From Ampelomyces quisqualis (Eukaryota; Ascomycota; Dothideomycetes; Pleosporales; Phaeosphaeriaceae): DNA of 64,000 nt. The stretch spans positions 2,356,001 through 2,420,000 of the forward strand of contig JAGTXZ010000019.1 in assembly GCA_018398575.1 (NCBI GenBank). Reading direction: 5' to 3'. A program made the position numbers and the translations under genes. Under the pieces are notes generated by a model. The model had not been told where the DNA came from. It saw only the letters and a list, made by a program, of their open reading frames with translations, and did no database searches. This document shows, in pieces, positions 57,781-64,000 of this stretch (positions are counted from its first letter, which is position 1; each line of letters opens with the position of its first letter).

Positions 57781-58142
57781 TAGTTACAAAATACTAAACG
57801 CTATAATTATAATAGCTATGCTAAGTAATTAAAATTACTAAGCTGTTAAAAAGCGTGCTTATAGAGATAACATGCCTAAGCTACCTAATACATAGAAGCA
57901 GATGCTTTAACATCTAATAAAACGCCTGTTATTAGATACCTTTCTTAAGGAAATTAATTAGCTATATAAGAAAGGTACCTAAAAAGAGATTCTAAGGCAC
58001 AAGTCTAAGGATTAACTAATCTTATTAAAATAGGTCTAGGCATATAAGTTTAATTAAGATAGTTACTTTCTAAAGTGTAAAGCTAGGCTTGTAGTAAGAG
58101 AAGATCTCTAGGAAAAGAACTTTCTACTTACTACGTACGCTA
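57781..58142 (+). pseudogene. Start of copia reverse transcriptase, truncated by A3
   Basis: Reads LPNTQKQMLQHLIKR near 57881, EINQLYKKGT near 57950, and the first RT block FLKCKARLVVREDLQEKNF near 58070-58125, ending LTTYA at 58140. Family members continue directly into the RT core, so A3 (from 58143) interrupts it. Bases 58138-58142 (CGCTA) are the presumed A3 duplication. Confidence 0.8.
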
Positions 58143-58441
58143 TGTAACGACGCAGGTAGGTACAGCTATTAGTATTAAATTAGATACGTATCAGAGGCAT
58201 ATAAGAGTGCGTGTTGTATCAGAGATTCTGGATTAGCTATACACCTATAGGTCTTGTATAGAAGGACAAGAGAAACTTGTCCTTTATCTATGCTATAGGC
58301 TTATATTTATAGTGGGCGTAGCAGCTGAGTTAGAGCGCTGTTAGAGCGCTTTTAGTCCTAATCTGCTAGCTCCCTACATAATCTGTTACTAAGCCTTTAT
58401 AAGGTATCAGATGTAATATGTGTTTGCATATGCTTATTACA
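58143..58441 (-). repeat. 3' LTR of A3
   Basis: 299-bp family A LTR. Its ACGACGCAGG end keeps a CpG that other copies have lost. TTACCCCCCTTCTT follows, the complement of the polypurine tract. Confidence 0.92.
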
Positions 58442-58590
58442 TTACCCCCCTTCTTAAAATTGATAGTCCCTATTAATTAGGTCTGTATTAGTGTTGTTTT
58501 AGATACCTCTCTAAATTGTTATAAACTTACATTTACCTTAAGTTTATTTTAAGATAACGTAATATAGCTGTTTGTTGTTGTTTTGATTAG

Positions 58591-58650
58591 CGCGCTAGCG
58601 CGTTTAAAGTTTCTAACTTTACCTTAAGCTTTTTAAGCATATATATAAGG
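58591..58650 (+). promoter_or_regulatory. Putative promoter of the A3 antisense frame
   Basis: Palindrome CGCGCTAGCGCG at 58591-58602 and TATA-like CATATATATAAGG at 58639-58650, about 118-128 bp before the aORF start at 58767. Confidence 0.55.
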
Positions 58651-58766
58651 CTAGCTCTCTAGTATACTACTTCTCTACACTCTCCCCCTATACGTTTGTA
58701 TACCTACAGCTATCTAACTACTCTTCTAATTTAATTGTTAGCTAATTGTTTCTGCAGATACACATA

Positions 58767-59474
58767 ATGCCTATTTCTGTCCCTCCTAAGGCTTATCTCC
58801 TAGCCTATTAGGTTGTTTACCTGCAGGCCGCAAGGGCTTTTGCCTACAGCCATTTTAATATTAAGTTTAGATTCTATTTAGATGTGTCTAAGAAGTGTGC
58901 TTATTGCACACTCTTAAATAAGAAGTGTTGCCTAGTTCCTCTATATGCGGGCTAAGAGTATAATAGCCTTTCTAAGGCCTTTAACTGCAGGTTTACTGCT
59001 CTAGGTAGAGATAAGTCTAACAAGGTAGTGTTAAAGCAGAAGGCTGCTGTTAAGGAGGCAGCGTTTTAGTTAGCTACTATTGTGCAAGTAGGCACTGCAT
59101 AAGTAGCTAATATAAATAACGCTAACTTGTTAGTTAGCGCTTATTACTAGAGAGAGGAGCTAGCTAGGGAGGTTAGGGTAATAGCCAAGGAGGTTAGGTT
59201 GCTTAGAAGGAGCACGGCTAGGTTAACTAGTGTAGTTACTTAGCTAGTAGATATTATAATAGTATTAAGGGCTAATTAGTTGGCAGAGCAAGAGGAGGCG
59301 TAGGTAGCAACGTTTTAGGCAGCAGCAGAGCAAGAGGCTAGTACTCGCAGTAGGCAGAGCTAGAATAGAGGACAACTAGGTAGTACGTTAGTGTCTGTAC
59401 CTAGGAATTTAGACAGTTAAGAACGTCCTACTAGTAGCAGTAACAGTCTGCTGTTAAATCTAATAGAAGAGTAA
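58767..59474 (+). pseudogene. Antisense frame (aORF) of gypsy A3
   Basis: 236 codons from ATG (58767-58769) to TAA (59472-59474), opposite in strand to A3 gag-pol. The Cys motif KKCAYCTLLNKKCC lies near 58890-58930 and the helical REELAREVRVIAKEVRLLR near 59153-59210. It is 18 bp longer than the A1 and A2 versions because of an insertion near 59300 in an Ala/Glu-rich part; the length change keeps the frame. Gln and Trp codons have become stops. Family unknown. Confidence 0.74.
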
Positions 59475-59589
59475 GACTCCTATTGTTAATAGCTGTTACC
59501 TACTAGTATAGTAGTTACAATATTAAGTTTAATTTCTCTAATATAATTGTCTTGTAATGCTGTAAGATCTTTAACTCCTTTTTCCTATA

Positions 59590-62500
59590 CTATAATCTAT
59601 TTAGCTAACGCTTATAGGAGTTCTAGCTATTTTAGATAGCGTTTATAGAACGCTTGCAATATATATAGGGCGCCTATAAAGTTTAAGGCGTTATACTAGG
59701 TAGAGTTAGGGTTATAGCCTACCTATTTCACGCGATACTTTAGGATAGAGCGGTACAGCTTGCTAGCTAGGATCTCTTTAACTTTCTATTCTTTAACGCC
59801 TTAAATTAGGATGCTAGATAGGTTTAGGCTTAGCTAACTAGGCAGGGGGTTGTTAGAGTCCTTGCAGAGGACGTCTAGAGCGAACACGTTATAGATCTTA
59901 GAACCTTTAGGTAGCTTTAGTTAAAATAAATAGCTAACTTGTTCTAGAACTTTAAAGGGGCCTTTCTATAATTCAGCAAGTTTGCGACTTAGGCAGGTAA
60001 CAGATAGGTTTTAGGTTAAGAGGTAAACCTTGTTACCTACTACCTAATTAATAGGTTAATAATATTTATTTACCTTAGCAGCTATCTATTTCTGCACTTT
60101 CTTTATATTGTCTTTAGCTGTGCGCTAGGCTTTATATATGCAGGTAGCTAAGCTTAAGGTATTCTTAATATTTACATCTTTGTGTTTTAAAGGAGATAAT
60201 ACCTAATCCTAGCTCTGTTGTAGTTTAGATCTAAACAGGAGCTAGTATAGCGCTATACCAATCGCAGAGTGCAGCAGCGTAGCTTAGGCTCAATTAATTA
60301 TTAGCAAGAGGTTACTCTAGTTGTCCTAGTAATAAGATACAAAAGGCCTTAATTGTTAATTAATATACTTATTTATAATCTTAGTTTGTCTATTAGTTTG
60401 TTTATAGTAGGCTGTAGAAAGCTTAAGTTGCACGCCTAGGATCTTGCAGAACTTAGACTAGAATTAGGACACAAACTAGAGTCTGCAGTTAGACACTATA
60501 CTTTTAGGCGTATAGCTAAATTAGTATACCTATTAAATAAATAAGTAAGCTATTTCTTAAGCGTTAATTGTTTTGTAGCAAGGAATAGAAACAGCTTGCT
60601 TAGATAGACAATTAATAACTACCATAATCTAATTATAGCTATAACAGTCTTTTAGAAAGGTCTTAAAATCTATACATAGATGCTTTATAGGCTAATTAGG
60701 AATTAGTAATAGATAAAGAAAACCTTAGGCTTAGAGCTGTCTTAGATAAGATCTTTAACAGGAAATGCAGTTTTGTACATAGCGTTTGTATGTAGCCTCT
60801 ATACCTCTCTAATAATATTACTAAGCTAGGAGCTAATATGTCTTTATAGCGCTTAGGTAAGTAGTAGATACCTAATTATAAGCCTCTCTAATTAGTTAAG
60901 TACACAAAGAGGAGTCTCTAGGTACACATAGGCGTAAGTAATACAGTAGTAGTCCTTCTTAGATATAATACAGCTGTAGTAGCGTAAGGCGTTCTTCTTT
61001 AAAGAAGTAGCAATTCTCTGCTAGCAGGGCTTTAATTAGTTTTAATAAGTTAAGATTTAGGGAGGCACTAATAGATTAGACTAAAATAGCTAAAATATTA
61101 ATCTCTAGCTAGTTACAGACGTAGTTCTAAGCTAGTTTAGAGTTAACTAGAGGGCTTAGGCGTACAGGTCCTAGAAGTACACAAGATCTGTTGTCTTGTT
61201 AGGCAGCCTTAACCTTGCTAATGTTCTGTTCTCTTTAGCTTAGAATATTAGCTTACTTGTTAAGCTTACTAAGCGTATACTTAATGCAGAAATTAAAAGA
61301 GGTAATAATCTCTGCCTATTGTGCTTAACATGCATTAAGAACCTTAGTAGTTATAAAGTATTCTAAGGAGCAGTAATCTAAATACACTTGGATTTAACTC
61401 TGTATAGAGGTAAGTTTAGCTCTCTACTTCTTAAACGCTTTTAGGATAGCAAAAAGTTCCTTGTTATATATTTTCTAATTAAGCTTAGCCCTAGATAGGG
61501 CGTAACTATAGAAGGCTATAGGATACTACTTGTTGTTAGGGTGCTTCTAAGAGAGTACTTCTGCTATTACTCTATCTAACGCGTTAGTTTCTAACTTTGT
61601 ATTATATTTGGGATAGAAATGAGATAGCATAGGAATAGCTAGGAGTAAGGCTTTAATCTGATTAAAAGCCTGTTAGCAGTCTGTAGTCTAATCAAATAGT
61701 ATAGCGGGACTTTAAAGCTTTATAATTAGTTTGGCTACACAGGAGAAATCCTTAATAAATTGTTAATAGAAACTAGTAAAGCTAAGAAATAACTTAACGC
61801 TAGTAACTGTAGTAGGTTTAGCCTAGTTTTGAAGTGCTTTTACCTTATTAGAGTTAACTTTAGTGCCCTAGTTTGTTAGAACGTAACCTAGATACTTTGT
61901 ATAGGTTACATAGAATTTACTCTTCTAAATATCTACTTAGAGTCCTGCAGTACGTAGGCGCTCTAGGACCTTTTGGACGTGTTTTTAATGTAAGTTTATA
62001 TCTTTAGAGTAGATTAGGATGTTATTAAGGTACGTAATGCAGAAATTGTTAAGATAATCAATTAGTATATTATTTATATAGCGTTAATACGTAGCTAGCC
62101 TATTATATAAGCCAAAAGAGAGAACCTTACACTTATATATACTGTAACAGGTCTAAAAGGTAGTATACTCTTTAGAGTTAGGATCTATACAAATTTTGTT
62201 AAAGGCAGCCCTAATGTTAAACTTAGTAAAGATCTTAGCTTTAGAGGGACGTAATAGCAGCTTATTAATGCAAGAGATTAAATAGACGTCCTTGCGCGTA
62301 AGGGCGTTAATCTTCTAATAGTCTATATAGATGCGTATGTCTCTATTTAGTTTGCGTATACAGAGAATAGGTAAAGCAAAAGGACTTTAACTAGCCTTAA
62401 TAAAACTCTTCTAAAGGTGTTCCTAGACGTAGGCCTTAGTAGCTTTAAGCTTCTTCTAGTTTTACTTATACAGGGGACTAAACGTATTTAGTAATAGTTC

Positions 62501-63453
62501 TTTAAGGATAATCTTGTAATTGTATAGACAATAAAGAGGCAATTAATTGGCTGCTAACTTGCTAAATACATTCTAATACTAGGAGTAACAGGCAGGTAAT
62601 CTCTTATCTAATTAGCTTTAATTATCTGCGTTGTCCTTAGAGGTAAGAATCTTATTAATTTTATAGAAGCTTGTTGTAAAGAACTTGTTTTAGGGCTTCT
62701 TTATAATAAAGTAAAATGCATTAGTAGAAATAAGAGTAATGCGGGTAGTTAGAAAGGGTTTAGACTCTAAGCGGTTTTGCTTAGTTGGGGTATAAGGGAT
62801 CTCTAAGATTTTTTAGGCTAATAGGAGCTTTAAGTATCCCTTAATACAATAAATAGAAGAAGAGGAACAGTAAGGACTATTTTAGATATAGTAGTCTTCT
62901 TTCTCCTATAGGGCGTTGTGTTGTTGCACATTAAGATAGACAGTAGCTGGCACTATAGCTTAATATAGAATAGTAGGAATAGGGGGTAAAGGATTGTATA
63001 AATAGGGGTACTTAGATAGCCAAATAAACTGTAACCTATCTGTGTCTAATTGAATCTTAAATTATCTTAACTATTAGAGGCTAAGTATACAATCCTAAGA
63101 CCTAAGATTAAGGATAAGAAATAGACAGTTTAAAATCTTTTAGCTATTAATATTTAAGTATAGTTAAATATATTAAGTAACTAAAGAAGTAATCTAATCC
63201 TTAAAGCTGCGTACCTAAACCTAGAAGAGGAGCTTCTAGATAGGTTGCTGCAAGGCTTTAGAAATAGATAAGACAATTTGTAAATTTAAAAATAGGAAAC
63301 TTTAAGCACTAGTGTTAACAAGAGTATTAAGGCGTAAGCTAATACCCTAGTTATAGAAAAGCGTAGGTATAAGGAAATAGGGACTGCAAAACAAATAAGA
63401 AAGGTTAAGGTAGAATAGATTGTAATAGCTTAGGCCTAAGGAGAGGTGTCCTC
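59590..63453 (-). pseudogene. pol pseudogene of gypsy A3
   Basis: Collinear with A1 pol. Chromodomain near 59600-59790, integrase about 60360-60790, RNase H about 61240-61640, RT about 61790-62440 with RDIRICIDYQKINALTR-like sequence on the minus strand near 62300-62350. RIP stops throughout. Confidence 0.85.
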
Positions 63454-64000
63454 CTAGGCGCTTCTGTTTCCTATATAATACACCTCCTAATTAGGTTACT
63501 CTTAAGCATCTTTATACTTATCTACTTCTACAGCTTTAATCTAACGCACACAAGGCTTTATGCAGTTACTAGAGTAGTGTCCTAGCTTACTGCAATTATA
63601 ATAACTACTAGAGGTCTTCTATTATTCTAGCTTAGAGGTCTTTGTAGGAAGACGCACTATTATAAATTAATAGGCTAGCGCAGAATTTGTTGAAGCGCTA
63701 ATAGTAGTAGTCTAATTTAGCTCCAAATTCTGTTGTAGAGCTAACCTAATTAGCAACCTAGTAGCAACTAGTGTTATACTTAGTGTAGGGTTATTCTTCT
63801 ACTCTATATTATATATAGTAAGGTGTTCTACTATCTAATTAAATAAGTTCTTCTATTAGTGCCTAAATCCTAGGTTAGGGGCTCGCAACCCTAGCGTAAT
63901 CTTAGTCTATAAGTAGTAGAACTACTCTAAAGAGGGTACTTGTCTCTTAACTATAGAACTTAGAAACCTAGCTTTAAACAAGGGGAACGTTTCCTCCTTA
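63454..64000 (-). pseudogene. gag pseudogene of gypsy A3, partial at window end
   Basis: Minus-strand gag, 3' part. The zinc knuckle is near 63560-63605 (YNCSKLGHYSSNC pattern, with the first Cys now Tyr from a TGT-to-TAT-type change). The N-terminal part and 5' LTR are outside the window. Confidence 0.82.

Larger units (their letters stand above)
54290..58142 (+). mobile_element. Ty1/copia retrotransposon, 5' part, cut by A3
   Basis: A plus-strand element with integrase before reverse transcriptase, the order that defines copia. It is recognisable from about 56340 (integrase) and extends upstream through a long coding-like part. At 58142 it is interrupted by gypsy A3 inside the first conserved RT block. 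The rest should lie beyond A3, right of the window. The left boundary is uncertain. Confidence 0.75.
58143..64000 (-). mobile_element. Ty3/gypsy chromovirus A3 (3' LTR to part of gag; continues beyond window)
   Basis: Minus-strand family A copy in the copia element. It contains 3' LTR, antisense frame, pol and the 3' part of gag; the 5' LTR should lie about 1.2-1.3 kb beyond the window. It is collinear with A1 and A2 apart from about 20 bp of extra sequence, 18 bp of it an in-frame insertion in the antisense frame. Confidence 0.92.

Overview
The window is a block of dead, nested transposable elements from what is most likely a filamentous ascomycete (Pezizomycotina). I found no intact host gene, tRNA or rRNA. 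Almost the whole sequence carries the mark of repeat-induced point mutation (RIP): CpA and TpG are scarce, TpA is everywhere, and recognisable protein frames are broken by TAG or TAA where Gln or Trp codons belong. TGA is rare. No long open frame survives, so nearly every gene below is a pseudogene recognised by its family motifs through the stops.

Layout. Positions 1-3052 are the 3' part of a hAT transposon (hAT1). It interrupts a minus-strand Ty3/gypsy chromovirus called family A here (copy A0, 3053-4875, 5' LTR and gag only). 4876-6719 is unassigned AT-rich DNA. 6720-48117 is one very large minus-strand gypsy element (C, 186-bp LTRs) interrupted by a MITE (13558-14403) and by a second hAT (hAT2, 14494-42562). 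hAT2 contains a full gypsy A copy (A1, 15332-22427, plus strand) and a second gypsy family (B, 27338-42384, plus strand). B contains another full A copy (A2, 32647-39742, minus strand). A TA duplication supports the MITE, an 8-bp duplication hAT2, 5-bp duplications A1, A2 and B, and a 4-5-bp duplication C. Removing the MITE and hAT2 restores the C polyprotein frame.

The right part (48118-58142) holds four minisatellite-like arrays (periods about 134, 147, 101 and 171 bp), a decayed Tigger/pogo transposase (about 50.9-52.3 kb) and a plus-strand Ty1/copia element. The copia element is cut inside its reverse transcriptase by a third large A copy (A3, 58143 to beyond the window end).

The least ordinary features are the extra genes carried by these elements. 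All three long A copies have a 230-236-codon frame on the strand opposite gag-pol, between the chromodomain and the 3' LTR, with its own TATA-like box and a conserved CpG palindrome. Element C has about 4.4 kb of extra coding-like sequence in the same interval, largely antisense. Element B has an extra sense frame there. hAT2 has an unrecognised accessory frame with intron-like sequences upstream of its transposase. The MITE stands out as an island that RIP has largely spared.
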